From: Streptomyces canus
GTDB taxonomy: Bacteria; Actinomycetota; Actinomycetes; Streptomycetales; Streptomycetaceae
Length of the DNA stretch: 64,000 bases
Direction: 5' to 3'
NCBI RefSeq assembly: GCF_041435015.1
Contig: NZ_CP107989.1
Coordinates: forward strand, 2,666,001 to 2,730,000
Shown here: in pieces, positions 28,679 through 37,465 of the stretch
Layout: each line of letters begins with the position of its first letter
Position numbering within the stretch: the stretch's first letter is position 1
Position numbers and translations under genes: made by a program
Notes under the pieces: model-generated
The model's database searches: none
Told to the model about the DNA's origin: nothing
What the model saw: the letters and a program-made list of their open reading frames with translations, nothing else

Positions 28679-29856
28679 GAAGCCTCCATCGTCTTTACGG
28701 CTTCCTCGGCTTCCCCGGCTTCCCCGGCCTTCACGGTCGCCAGTTCCGCGTACAACTCCTTGGCGATGATGCCCCGTTGCACCTCGCTCGCCCCTTCGTA
28801 GATGCGCGGGGCGCGCACCTCCCGGTACAGGTGCTCCAGCAGATGACCGCGCCGCAGTGCGCGTGCGCCGTGCAGTTGGACCGCGCTGTCGACGACGTAC
28901 TGCGCGGTCTCGGTCGCGAGCAGCTTCGCCATCGCCGCGCGCTTGGGCACGTCCGGGGCTCCTTCGTCGTACGCCGTGGCCGCCGCGTACACCATGAGGC
29001 GGGCCGCGTCCGTGCGCAGGGCCATCTCGGCGACCGTGTGCGCGACGCTCTGAAGGTCCCTCAACTTGCCGCCGAAGGCGTCCCGTCGGGAGGTGTGCGC
29101 GAGGGTCGCGTCCAGCGCCGCCTGCGCCATGCCGACCGCGAAGGCGCCGACACTGGGCCGGAAGAGGTTGAGGGTGCCCATGGCGACCCGGAAGCCGCGG
29201 TCGGCCTCGCCGAGGACGTCGTCGGCCCTCACCGGCACGGCGTCGAAGGCGAGGGCGCCGATGGGGTGCGGGGAGAGCATGTCGAGGCCGGTGCCGCTGA
29301 ATCCGGGCCGGTCCGCGGGCACGAGGAAGGCGGTCACCCCGCGGGCGCCGGCGCCTGGGGTGGTTCGCGCGAAGACGGTGGAGAAGTCGGCCTCGGGGGC
29401 GTTGGAGATCCAGCACTTCTCCCCGGTGAGCCGCCAGCGGGAGGGGCCGTCGGGGACAGCGGACAGGGACAGCGCCGCCGCGTCCGACCCCGCGCCCGGC
29501 TCGCTGAGCGCGAACGCGGCCACCGCGCTGCCGTCGCTCACCGCCGGCAGCCAGCGCTCCCGCTGGGCCGGAGTGCCGTACGCGTGGACGGGGTGGGCAC
29601 CGAGGCCCTGGAGGGCAAGGGCCGTCTCCGCCTCCGTGCAGGCGTACGCGAGGGATTCCCGCATGAGGCACAGGTCCAGCGCGCCGGAGGTGAACAGGCG
29701 CTCCAGGAGGCCCAGTCGGCCCAGTTCAGCGAGCAGCGGACGGTTCACACGGCCCGGCTCGCCCTTCTCCGCGAGTGGGCGCAGCCGTTCCGCGGCGAGG
29801 GTGCGCAGCTGCGCACACCGGGCGGTCTGGGACGGTTCGAGCGAGAATGCGGGCAT
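28675..29856 (-). CDS. Acyl-CoA dehydrogenase
   Basis: 393-aa FAD-dependent acyl-CoA dehydrogenase. Typical segments are ALSEPGAGSDAAAL, EKCWISNAPEAD (flavin-contacting), FGGKLRDLQSVAHTVAEMALRTDAARLMVYAAA and VQLHGARALRRGHLLEHLYREVRAPRIYEGASEVQRGIIAKELY; the Glu of YEGASE is the probable catalytic base. It is the first gene of a two-gene operon with ridA, divergent from the 2-aminobenzoate-CoA ligase, and should act in ring oxidation of the alicyclic CoA thioester. Confidence 0.93.
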   Translation of the reverse strand: MPAFSLEPSQTARCAQLRTLAAERLRPLAEKGEPGRVNRPLLAELGRLGLLERLFTSGALDLCLMRESLAYACTEAETALALQGLGAHPVHAYGTPAQRERWLPAVSDGSAVAAFALSEPGAGSDAAALSLSAVPDGPSRWRLTGEKCWISNAPEADFSTVFARTTPGAGARGVTAFLVPADRPGFSGTGLDMLSPHPIGALAFDAVPVRADDVLGEADRGFRVAMGTLNLFRPSVGAFAVGMAQAALDATLAHTSRRDAFGGKLRDLQSVAHTVAEMALRTDAARLMVYAAATAYDEGAPDVPKRAAMAKLLATETAQYVVDSAVQLHGARALRRGHLLEHLYREVRAPRIYEGASEVQRGIIAKELYAELATVKAGEAGEAEEAVKTMEAS

Positions 29857-29884
29857 TGCCGGTCCCCTCTCTCGACAGGGCCCT

Positions 29885-29931
29885 ACGACAGTATCGCGTG
29901 CCGTTGACTGTCGTCACCAACACGATACGCT
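29885..29931. promoter_or_regulatory. Divergent promoter with shared aminobenzoate box
   Basis: TTGACTGTCGTCAC (29904-29917) occurs identically at 35658-35671 before the hydratase gene. It is also half of a dyad: ACGACAGT (29885-29892) and ACTGTCGT (29907-29914). Rightwards, TTGACT (29904-29909) and TACGCT (29926-29931), spaced 16, can drive the ligase. Leftwards, GATA lies 8 bases after the box. PaaX, encoded nearby, is the likely binder. Confidence 0.65.
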
Positions 29932-29991
29932 CCTTGTGCGAGCCCACCATCGACGCCCACAAGGCGGCCCACGGCAAGGGGGCGACCCGCC

Positions 29992-31584
29992 ATGAACGTC
30001 TCGGCCCACGTCGACACCTTCGCGCGCGACCACCTCCCGCCCCCCGACCAGTGGCCGGAGCTCCGTTTCGACCTTCCGGAGCTGCGTTACCCCGATCGGC
30101 TGAACTGCGCCGCCGAGCTGCTGACGGGCCCACCCGACGACCGCCCGGTGTTCCACACCCCGGCGGGCGACACATGGACGTACGGCACGCTGCGTGCCCG
30201 CGTCGACCGGCTCGCGCATCTCCTCACCGGCGACCTCGGGGTCGTCCCCGGCAACCGTGTCCTGCTGCGCGGACCGACCACTCCCTGGCTCGCGGCCTGC
30301 TGGCTGGCCGTGCTGAAGGCGGGCGCGGTCGCCGTGACGGTGCTGGCCCAGCAGCGGCCGCACGAGCTGGCCACGATGTGCGAGATCGCGCGCATAGAGC
30401 ACGCCCTGTGCGACATCCGCGCCGTCGACGATCTCGCCAAGGCCGAGATACCGGGCCTCAGGATCACGACGTACGGGGGCGACGCCCCCGACGACCTCCT
30501 GAACCGCGAGGCGCCCGGGACGCCGTACCCCGCCGTGGAGACCGCGGCCGACGACGTGGCGCTGATCGCTTTCACCTCCGGGACCACCGGGCGGCCCAAG
30601 GGCTGTATGCACTTCCACCGGGATGTGCTCGCGATAGCCGACACCTTCTCCAAACATGTACTCAAGCCACATGTGGACGATGTCTTCGCAGGCAGTCCCC
30701 CGCTCGGTTTCACCTTCGGACTCGGCGGCCTGGTGATCTTCCCGATGCGCGCGGGCGCCAGCTCGCTCCTGCTCGAACAGGCCGGCCCCCAGCAGCTGCT
30801 GCCGGCCGTCGCCGAGCACCGGGTCTCGGTCCTGTTCACCGCCCCCACCGCCTACCGCGCGATGCTCGACCAGCTCGACGCGTACGACGTCTCGTCGCTG
30901 CGCCGCTGTGTCTCCGCGGGTGAGAACCTGCCCGCGGCCACCTGGCGGGCCTGGCACGAGCGGACCGGGCTGGGGATTGTCAACGGCATCGGCGCCACCG
31001 AGCTGCTGCACATCTTCATCTCCGCCGCCGACGAGCACGTCCGGCCCGGGACGACCGGGGTGCCCGTACCCGGATGGCACGCGCGCGTGGTCGACGAGAC
31101 AGGTCGGGAGAGGCCCGACGGCGAGCCCGGCCTGCTCGCGGTGCGCGGTCCCGTCGGCTGCCGCTACCTCTCCGATCCGCGGCAGGTGGAGTACGTGCGG
31201 GACGGCTGGAACATCACCGGCGACACATACATCCGCGAGAACGACGGGTACTTCCGCTATGTGGCGCGCGCGGACGACATGATCATCTCCGCCGGGTACA
31301 ACATCGCCGGACCGGAGGTCGAGGACGCCCTGCTGCGGCACCCGGACGTGGTCGAGGCGGCCGTCGTGGGGCGGGCCGACGAGGCACGCGGTCAGGTGGT
31401 CGTGGCCTTCGCCGTCCTCAAGGAGGGCGCCGAGCGGGACGCCGAGGCGCTGCGCTCGTACGTCAAGACCGAACTGGCACCCTACAAATGCCCGCGCGAG
31501 ATCGTCTTCCTCGACGCGCTGCCGCGCACGGCGACCGGCAAACTCCAGCGGTTCAGGCTGCGCACCGATGGTGACCAGCAGTGA
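29992..31584 (+). CDS. 2-Aminobenzoate-CoA ligase (AMP-binding)
   Basis: 530-aa adenylate-forming ligase that would activate anthranilate to 2-aminobenzoyl-CoA using ATP. The P-loop is LIAFTSGTTGRPKGCMHFHRD; YNIAGPEVED, GWNITGDTYIRENDGYFRYVARADDMI and the final catalytic Lys in PRTATGKLQRFRLR are complete. PPLGFTFGLGGLVIFPMRAGAS is typical of benzoate/aminobenzoate-CoA ligases. The specificity is inferred from the 2-aminobenzoyl-CoA monooxygenase/reductase encoded 1 kb away. It is followed 15 bases later by the PaaX regulator. Confidence 0.88.
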   Translation: MNVSAHVDTFARDHLPPPDQWPELRFDLPELRYPDRLNCAAELLTGPPDDRPVFHTPAGDTWTYGTLRARVDRLAHLLTGDLGVVPGNRVLLRGPTTPWLAACWLAVLKAGAVAVTVLAQQRPHELATMCEIARIEHALCDIRAVDDLAKAEIPGLRITTYGGDAPDDLLNREAPGTPYPAVETAADDVALIAFTSGTTGRPKGCMHFHRDVLAIADTFSKHVLKPHVDDVFAGSPPLGFTFGLGGLVIFPMRAGASSLLLEQAGPQQLLPAVAEHRVSVLFTAPTAYRAMLDQLDAYDVSSLRRCVSAGENLPAATWRAWHERTGLGIVNGIGATELLHIFISAADEHVRPGTTGVPVPGWHARVVDETGRERPDGEPGLLAVRGPVGCRYLSDPRQVEYVRDGWNITGDTYIRENDGYFRYVARADDMIISAGYNIAGPEVEDALLRHPDVVEAAVVGRADEARGQVVVAFAVLKEGAERDAEALRSYVKTELAPYKCPREIVFLDALPRTATGKLQRFRLRTDGDQQ

Positions 31585-31599
31585 TCCACACGAACTAAG

Positions 31600-32412
31600 A
31601 TGATCAACGTGTCCGACCAGCATGCACCACGGTCTCTCATCGTCACGCTCTACGGAGCCTACGGCCGCTTCATGCCGGGCCCCGTGCCCGTCGCCGAGCT
31701 GATCCGGCTGCTGGCCGCGGTCGGCGTGGACGCCCCCTCCGTACGCTCGTCGGTGTCCCGCCTCAAGCGGCGCGGCCTGCTGCTGCCGGCCCGCACGACA
31801 CAGGGCTCGGCCGGGTACGAACTGTCGCACGAGGCCCGTCAGCTGCTCGACGACGGCGACCGGCGCATCTACGCGGTGACCCCGCCCGAGGACGAGGGCT
31901 GGGTGCTCGCGGTGTTCTCGGTGCCGGAGTCGGAGCGGCAGAAGCGGCACGTGCTGCGTTCACGGCTGGCCGGACTGGGCTTCGGCACGGCGGCCCCCGG
32001 GGTGTGGATCGCCCCGGCGCGCCTGTACGAGGAGGCCCGGCACACCCTTCAGCGGCTGCGGCTCGACCCGTACGTCGACTTCTTCCGCGGCGAACATCTC
32101 GGCTTCGCCGCGACCGTCGAGGCGGTGTCCCGCTGGTGGGACCTGGCCGCGATCGCCAAGGAGCACGAAGCCTTCCTCGACCGCCACGCGCGCGTGCTGC
32201 ACGACTGGGAGGGCCGGGCCGACACCCCGCCGGAGGAGGCCTACCGCGACTACCTGCTCGCCCTCGACTCCTGGCGCCATCTCCCCTACTCCGACCCCGG
32301 CCTGCCCGCCCCGCTGCTTCCGGAGGACTGGCCGGGCCGGCGGGCGGCGGCGGTGTTCCGAGGGCTGCACGAGCGACTGCGGGACGCGGGCGCCGCCTTC
32401 GTCGGTCTGTGA
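31600..32412 (+). CDS. PaaX-family transcriptional regulator
   Basis: 270 aa. The N-terminal PaaX winged helix (SLIVTLYGAYGRFMPGPVPVAELIRLLAAVGVDAPSVRSSVSRLKRRGLL) and the C-terminal PaaX domain (LGFGTAAPGVWIAP, AIAKEHEAFL) are present. PaaX proteins are repressors that sense aryl-CoA thioesters such as phenylacetyl-CoA; here the likely effector is 2-aminobenzoyl-CoA, made by the upstream ligase. ATG 31600 lies in the same transcript as the ligase. Confidence 0.93.
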   Translation: MINVSDQHAPRSLIVTLYGAYGRFMPGPVPVAELIRLLAAVGVDAPSVRSSVSRLKRRGLLLPARTTQGSAGYELSHEARQLLDDGDRRIYAVTPPEDEGWVLAVFSVPESERQKRHVLRSRLAGLGFGTAAPGVWIAPARLYEEARHTLQRLRLDPYVDFFRGEHLGFAATVEAVSRWWDLAAIAKEHEAFLDRHARVLHDWEGRADTPPEEAYRDYLLALDSWRHLPYSDPGLPAPLLPEDWPGRRAAAVFRGLHERLRDAGAAFVGL

Positions 32413-32458
32413 CCCCGGGCACATCACAGTCCCGATCGTTCCACGAGGCTGTACGCCC

Positions 32459-34735
32459 TCAAGTGCCCAGTGTGAGACGGGGCTTGGGGGCATCGGTGCG
32501 TCCGGTCTGCGGTTGGCGGCTGCCCGCGCGGTACGGGTCCGGCCAGCCGACTCCAGGGCCGTCGTACCCCTGCTCGGCGGCCGCGTGCAGGGTCCAGTGC
32601 GGGTCGTAGAGATGCGGGCGGGCCAGTGCGCACAGGTCCGTACGCCCGGCCAGGATCAGCGAGTTGACGTCGTCCCAGGAGGAGATGGCGCCGACCGCGA
32701 TCACCGGGACACCGGTCTCGTGACGGATCCGGTCGGCGTAGGGCGTCTGGTACGACCGCCCGTAGTCCGGGTGCTCCTCGGCCACGACCTGCCCGGTCGA
32801 CACGTCGATCGCGTCGGCGCCGTGCGCGGCGAAGGCGCGGGCGATCTCGACGGCGTCCTCGGCCGTGTTGCCGCCCTCGGCCCAGTCGGTGGCGGAGATA
32901 CGGACGGTCATGGGCCGTTCCTGCGGCCACACTCCTCTGACGGCGTCGAAGACTTCGAGCGGGAAGCGGAGGCGCTTCGCGAGCGAACCGCCGTAGGCGT
33001 CCGTGCGCCGGTTGGTCAGCGGGGAGAGGAAGCCGGAGAGCAGATAGCCGTGTGCGCAGTGCAGTTCGAGGAGGTCGAAGCCGGCCCGGGCGGCACGCCA
33101 GGCCGCCGCCGTGAACTGCTCGCGGATGTCGGTCAGTTGGGCACGCCCGAGTTCGCGCGGGGTCTGGTTGGAGGGCTTGTACGGGATCGGGGACGGCGCC
33201 AGGACCGGCCAGTTGCCGTCCGGCAGCGGCTCGTCGATGCCCTCCCACATCAGCTTGGTCGAGCCCTTGCGGCCGCTGTGGCCGAGCTGCACGCCGATCG
33301 CGGTGCCCGGTGACTGCGCGTGCACGAAGTCGGTGATCCGTTTCCAGGCCGCGGCCTGCCTGCCGTTGTAGAGGCCGGTGCAGCCGGGCGTGATCCGTCC
33401 CTCGGTCGAGACGCACACCATCTCGGTCATCACCAGCCCGGCTCCCCCGAGAGCCCGGGCGCCCAGGTGGACCAGGTGGAAGTCGCCGGGGATGCCGTCG
33501 GTGGCGGAGTACATGTCCATCGGCGAGACCACGACCCGGTTGCGCAGGGTCAGACCGCGCAGCCGGAACGGGGTGAACATCGGGGGCGTGCCCGGCGCAC
33601 AGCCGAACTCGCGTTCCACGGCCCCGGTGAAGCGTGCGTCGCGCAGGCGGAGGTTGTCGTGGGTGACGCGGCGGCTGCGGGTGAGCAGGTTGAAGGCGAA
33701 CTGGCGGGGCGGCTGGTCGAGGTACAGGCCGAGGTTCTCGAACCACTCGAGGCTGGCGCGGGCGGCGCGCTGCGTGGAGGCGACGACGGGTTTGCGCTCC
33801 GTCTCGTAGGCCGCCAACGCACCTTCCAGCGAAGGCTGTTCCTCCAGGCAGGCGGCCAGGGCGAGGGCGTCCTCGACGGCGAGCTTGGTGCCGGATCCGA
33901 TGGAGAAGTGGGCGGTGTGGGCCGCGTCGCCGAGCAGCACGGTGTTGCCGTGCGACCAGTGGTCGTTGACCACCGTGCGGAAGGTGGTCCACGTGGAGTT
34001 GTTGGAGCGCAGCGGGCGGCCGCGGAGTGCCTCGGCGAAGATCTTGGCGCAGCTCTCCGTCGACTCCTGTGGGCTGACCTCGTCGAAGCCGGCCGCCCTC
34101 CAGACCTCCTCGCGCATCTCGATGATCACGGTGGAGGCGTCGGGGGCGAAGGGGTAGCCGTGGAGTTGCATCACGCCGTGTTCGGTCTCGGCGATCTCGA
34201 ACCGGAAGGCGTCGAAGGGGAAGTCGGCGGCGAGCCAGATGTAGCGGCAGTGGTGCGGGGTCACATGGGGGCGGAACACATGGCTGTGGCGTTCGCGTGT
34301 CGTGCTGTTGACGCCGTCGGCGGCGATGACGAGGTCGTGCGTCTCTTCGAGGCCGGCCGGGGCCACCGTACGGAAGCGCAGGTCCACGCCGAGAGCGCGG
34401 CAGCGGTCGTGCAGTATTCCGAGGAGTCGTCTGCGGCCGAGTGCGGCGAAGCCGTGGCCTCCGGAGGTGTGCCGTACGCCCCGGTGCACGATGTCGATGT
34501 CGTCCCAGCGGACGAAGTCGGACTGCATCGCCTCGTAGACCACCGGGTCCGCGTGTTCGATGCCGCCAAGGGTCTCGTCGGAGAGGACCACGCCGAAGCC
34601 GAAGGTGTCGTCGGGGGCGTTGCGCTCCCACACGGTGACCTCACGCCCGGGGTCGAGCCGCTTCAGCAGAGCTGCCGCGTACAGCCCACCGGGGCCGCCG
34701 CCGATGATCGCGATGCGGGGGACGGAGAGGGACAT
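32459..34735 (-). CDS. 2-Aminobenzoyl-CoA monooxygenase/reductase
   Basis: 758-aa bifunctional flavoprotein that hydroxylates and reduces 2-aminobenzoyl-CoA, dearomatising it (as in Azoarcus evansii ACMR, EC 1.14.13.40). Residues 1-370 are an FAD monooxygenase: GGGPGGLYAA (11-20), VIAADGVNSTTRERH and LLGDAAHTAHFSIGSG. Residues 375-750 are an old-yellow-enzyme module: FTPFRLRGLTLRNRVVVSPMDMYSA, GVQLGHSGRKGS and LHCAHGYLLSGFLSPLTNRR. This order is diagnostic of ACMR and salicylyl-CoA 5-hydroxylase relatives. ATG 34735 lies 2 bases after the hydratase stop. Confidence 0.92.
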   Translation of the reverse strand: MSLSVPRIAIIGGGPGGLYAAALLKRLDPGREVTVWERNAPDDTFGFGVVLSDETLGGIEHADPVVYEAMQSDFVRWDDIDIVHRGVRHTSGGHGFAALGRRRLLGILHDRCRALGVDLRFRTVAPAGLEETHDLVIAADGVNSTTRERHSHVFRPHVTPHHCRYIWLAADFPFDAFRFEIAETEHGVMQLHGYPFAPDASTVIIEMREEVWRAAGFDEVSPQESTESCAKIFAEALRGRPLRSNNSTWTTFRTVVNDHWSHGNTVLLGDAAHTAHFSIGSGTKLAVEDALALAACLEEQPSLEGALAAYETERKPVVASTQRAARASLEWFENLGLYLDQPPRQFAFNLLTRSRRVTHDNLRLRDARFTGAVEREFGCAPGTPPMFTPFRLRGLTLRNRVVVSPMDMYSATDGIPGDFHLVHLGARALGGAGLVMTEMVCVSTEGRITPGCTGLYNGRQAAAWKRITDFVHAQSPGTAIGVQLGHSGRKGSTKLMWEGIDEPLPDGNWPVLAPSPIPYKPSNQTPRELGRAQLTDIREQFTAAAWRAARAGFDLLELHCAHGYLLSGFLSPLTNRRTDAYGGSLAKRLRFPLEVFDAVRGVWPQERPMTVRISATDWAEGGNTAEDAVEIARAFAAHGADAIDVSTGQVVAEEHPDYGRSYQTPYADRIRHETGVPVIAVGAISSWDDVNSLILAGRTDLCALARPHLYDPHWTLHAAAEQGYDGPGVGWPDPYRAGSRQPQTGRTDAPKPRLTLGT

Positions 34736-34737
34736 GA

Positions 34738-35565
34738 TCACCGTCCCTGCCATTTCGGCGGTCGCTTCTCCGTGAACGCCGCGTGGAACTCCCGGTAGTC
34801 CTCGCCGTTCATCAGGAGGGCCTGCGTCGAGGCGTCCAGTTCCACCGAAGCGGCCAACGGCATGTCCAGCTCCGCCGTCAGCAGGGCCTTCGTCTGGGCG
34901 TACGCCAGTGCCGGGCCCTCGGCCAGACGGCGGGCCAGGCGGGCGGCGGCCTCGTCCGCGCCACCCTCCTCGGTCAGTTCGCTGATCAGGCCGATGCGCT
35001 CGGCCTCGGGAGCGCGGACCGGTTCGCCGAGCATGAGGAGCCGGGTGGCATGACCGAGGCCGACCACGCGCGGCAGCAGATACGCCGCGCCCATGTCTCC
35101 GCCGGACAGGCCGACCCGGGTGAAGAGGAAGGCGAAGCGGGTCGAGGGGTCCGCGACCCGGAAGTCGGCCGCCAGGGCGAGGACCGCGCCCGCGCCCCCC
35201 GCCACCCCGTGCACCGCCGCGATCACCGGGAACGGACACTCCCGTACGGCCCGCACCACCTGGCCCGTCATCCGGTTGAAGTCGAGGAGCTGGGCGGTGT
35301 CCATGGCGAGGGTCGCGCCGATGATCTCGTCGACGTCACCGCCGGAGCAGAAACCGCGGCCCTCGCCGGCCAGGACCAGGGCGCGGACGGACCGCTCGCG
35401 GGACAGTTCGGCGAGCAGGTCGCGCAGGTCGGCGTAGGCGCCGAAGGTGAGCGCGTTGAGTTTCTCGGGGCGGGCGAGGGTGACAGTGGCGACCCCGTCG
35501 GCGAGGTCGACGCGCAGGTGCCGCCAGTCGGAGGTGCGGGCGGCGGAGCCGGTGAAGGGACTCAT
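34738..35565 (-). CDS. Enoyl-CoA hydratase/isomerase
   Basis: 275-aa crotonase-family protein: GEGRGFCSGGDVDEI forms the first oxyanion-hole region and VHGVAGGAGAVLALAADFRVADPSTRFAFLFTRVGLSGGDMGAAYLLPRVVG the second, with a Gly-Asp in place of a Glu-Leu pair. It would hydrate or open the alicyclic CoA thioester made by the monooxygenase/reductase. It is first in the operon with that gene, and its promoter carries the cluster's shared box. Confidence 0.92.
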   Translation of the reverse strand: MSPFTGSAARTSDWRHLRVDLADGVATVTLARPEKLNALTFGAYADLRDLLAELSRERSVRALVLAGEGRGFCSGGDVDEIIGATLAMDTAQLLDFNRMTGQVVRAVRECPFPVIAAVHGVAGGAGAVLALAADFRVADPSTRFAFLFTRVGLSGGDMGAAYLLPRVVGLGHATRLLMLGEPVRAPEAERIGLISELTEEGGADEAAARLARRLAEGPALAYAQTKALLTAELDMPLAASVELDASTQALLMNGEDYREFHAAFTEKRPPKWQGR

Positions 35566-35886
35566 GGCGTGCGGCCTCCTCGTGCTCGGACGAAGTGCGA
35601 GTGGCGAGGTTCCAGGCGCATCCAGGTGCGCTCTCCCCTCGAAGCTATCACCCCTCTTTGACTGTCGTCACGAGTGCGCGATAAAGCATCCGGATGTGAC
35701 CTGGCCGGGTCACATCCGTCACGGCTCGTCGACAGACCGGCAACGGCGGGATCAGCCGCGGGAGGCAAGCCGTTGCTACGGGTAAGCCGCCTGCCAACGG
35801 GGCCGAAGGTCCCGTACGGCGCCCGCCGGACGACTCTGCCGACGGCGCCGTACCATTCATACGGTTGAAAGCAGGACAGCCTGCTC
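35566..35886. promoter_or_regulatory. Hydratase promoter region with second copy of the shared box
   Basis: 321 bases. TTGACTGTCGTCAC (35658-35671) is identical to the box at 29904-29917; read towards the hydratase gene, its complement is followed 8 bases later by GATA (35649-35646), the same spacing as in the acyl-CoA dehydrogenase promoter. Further right, CCGTA-N7-TACGG (near 35850-35866) precedes the ATPase gene. No gene is seen here. Confidence 0.6.
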
Positions 35887-36339
35887 ATGAACGGACCCGC
35901 CTTGCAAGATCGCCCCCCGGCCTCCGCCTCCTGGCGCATCGCGCTGCCGCACTCCGCCGCGGCCGTGCCCGTGGCGCGCGCTCTGGTCCGCACCGCGCTG
36001 GCCGAGCTGGAGCACGGGGCGGACTGCGACACCGCGGAACTGCTGACGGCCGAGCTGGTGGCGAACGCCGTGGAACACACCTCCGGCGACACCCCGATAG
36101 AGCTGGTCGTGGAGTTGCTGCCGACCGGCTGCCAGGTGGAGGTGCACGACCCGGACCCGGCGCCCCCGGGCCATCTGACCCACCCGGACACCAGGGACCC
36201 GGACCCCTGGCAGGAGCACGGCCGGGGCCTGCTCCTGATCAGGGCGCTCAGTTCGTCGTGCGGGCACCGCCCGACCGAGACCGGCAAGGCGGTGTGGTTC
36301 CGGCTGCCGGTGGTGCCGCGTCAGTGGCATCCGGCGTGA
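35887..36339 (+). CDS. RsbW-like ATP-binding regulatory protein
   Basis: 150-aa stand-alone GHKL ATPase domain of the serine-kinase/anti-sigma type that is abundant in Streptomyces. It has the N box LTAELVANAVEHT, the G1-like VEVHDPDPAPPG and the G2 box HGRGLLLIRALSSSCG. There is no partner sigma or anti-anti-sigma gene adjacent, so its target is unknown. The stop is 3 bases from the convergent arcB stop codon. Confidence 0.88.
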   Translation: MNGPALQDRPPASASWRIALPHSAAAVPVARALVRTALAELEHGADCDTAELLTAELVANAVEHTSGDTPIELVVELLPTGCQVEVHDPDPAPPGHLTHPDTRDPDPWQEHGRGLLLIRALSSSCGHRPTETGKAVWFRLPVVPRQWHPA

Positions 36340-36342
36340 CGC

Positions 36343-37350
36343 TCAGGCCAGCGTCGCCACCAGGACCGCCTTGATCGTGTGCAGACGGTTCTCCGCCTCG
36401 TCGAAGACCACCGAGTGCACCGACTCGAACACCTCGTCCGTGACCTCCAGGGACTCGAGACCGTGGGTCTCGAAGATCTCCTGCCCCACCTTCGTACCGA
36501 GGTCGTGGAAGGCGGGCAGACAGTGCAGGAACTTGACGTCCGCGTTCCCCGTGGCCCGCATCACGTCCGCGGTCACCGCGTACGGCGACAGCGCGGCGAT
36601 CCGCTCGTCCCACACGTCCTTCGGCTCCCCCATGGAGACCCAGACATCGGTCGCGACGAAGTCCGCGCCCCGCACACCCTCCTCCAGCGACTCGGTGAGG
36701 CTGATCCGCGCCCCGCTGTCCACGGCGAGCGTACGAGCCCGCTCGACGACGTCCTGCGCGGGCCAGTAGGCCTTCGGCGCGACGATCCGTACGTCCATGC
36801 CCAGCAGCGCGCCAGTGATCAGATACGAGTTGCCCATGTTGAACCGCGCGTCACCGAGGTAGGCGAAGACGATCTCCCGGACCGGCTTCGCGGTGTGCTC
36901 GGTCATCGTCAGCACGTCGGCCAGCATCTGCGTGGGGTGCCAGTCGTCGGTGAGCCCGTTGTACACCGGCACCCCGGCGTACGCGGCCAGCTCCTCCACC
37001 TTCTGCTGGCTGTCCCCGCGGTACTCGATCCCGTCGTACATACGACCGAGCACGCGCGCGGTGTCCCGTACGGACTCCTTGTGGCCGATCTGCGAGCCGG
37101 ACGGGTCCAGGTACGTCGTCGAGGCGCCCTGGTCCGCCGCCGCGACCTCGAACGCGCAGCGCGTGCGCGTCGAGGTCTTCTCGAAGATCAGCGCGATGTT
37201 CTTCCCGTTCAGGTACCGCGTCTCGGTCCCCGCCTTCTTGGCGGCCTTCAGCTCGGCCGCCAGCTCGACCAGCCCGAGGAACTCCTGCTCGGTGAAGTCG
37301 AGCTCCTTGAGGAAGTGGCGGCCGGCGAGGGCGGTCGGGACTGTCGCCAT
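36343..37350 (-). CDS. argF: Ornithine carbamoyltransferase, catabolic context
   Basis: 335 aa. It contains the carbamoyl-phosphate motif [16 protein letters not shown], the HPTQ motif [15 protein letters not shown], and the ornithine-binding SMGEPKDVW and HCLPAFHD segments. Because it follows arginine deiminase on the same strand, it is likely to run in the catabolic direction, citrulline to ornithine plus carbamoyl phosphate (ArcB role), rather than biosynthesis, where argF lies with other arg genes. Sequence alone cannot fix the direction. Confidence 0.93.
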   Translation of the reverse strand: MATVPTALAGRHFLKELDFTEQEFLGLVELAAELKAAKKAGTETRYLNGKNIALIFEKTSTRTRCAFEVAAADQGASTTYLDPSGSQIGHKESVRDTARVLGRMYDGIEYRGDSQQKVEELAAYAGVPVYNGLTDDWHPTQMLADVLTMTEHTAKPVREIVFAYLGDARFNMGNSYLITGALLGMDVRIVAPKAYWPAQDVVERARTLAVDSGARISLTESLEEGVRGADFVATDVWVSMGEPKDVWDERIAALSPYAVTADVMRATGNADVKFLHCLPAFHDLGTKVGQEIFETHGLESLEVTDEVFESVHSVVFDEAENRLHTIKAVLVATLA

Positions 37351-37394
37351 GGGGGCGCTCCAGAGGTGCGTGAACAGACGGACCTTGGAAGTCT

Positions 37395-37430
37395 ATACGA
37401 CGCTCAGCATTTATATACAGACTGCTGTAC
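37395..37430. promoter_or_regulatory. AT-rich ARG-box candidate before argF
   Basis: An AT-rich island, including TATACGACGCTCAGCATTTA and the following TATACAGACTGCTGTACG, stands out in the 115-bp arcA-argF gap. It resembles the loose palindromes bound by ArgR/AhrC. A promoter is equally possible. Confidence 0.35.
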
Positions 37431-37465
37431 GACTATGCGATCGCGCGTTCCCTGAGGGATCCCAC

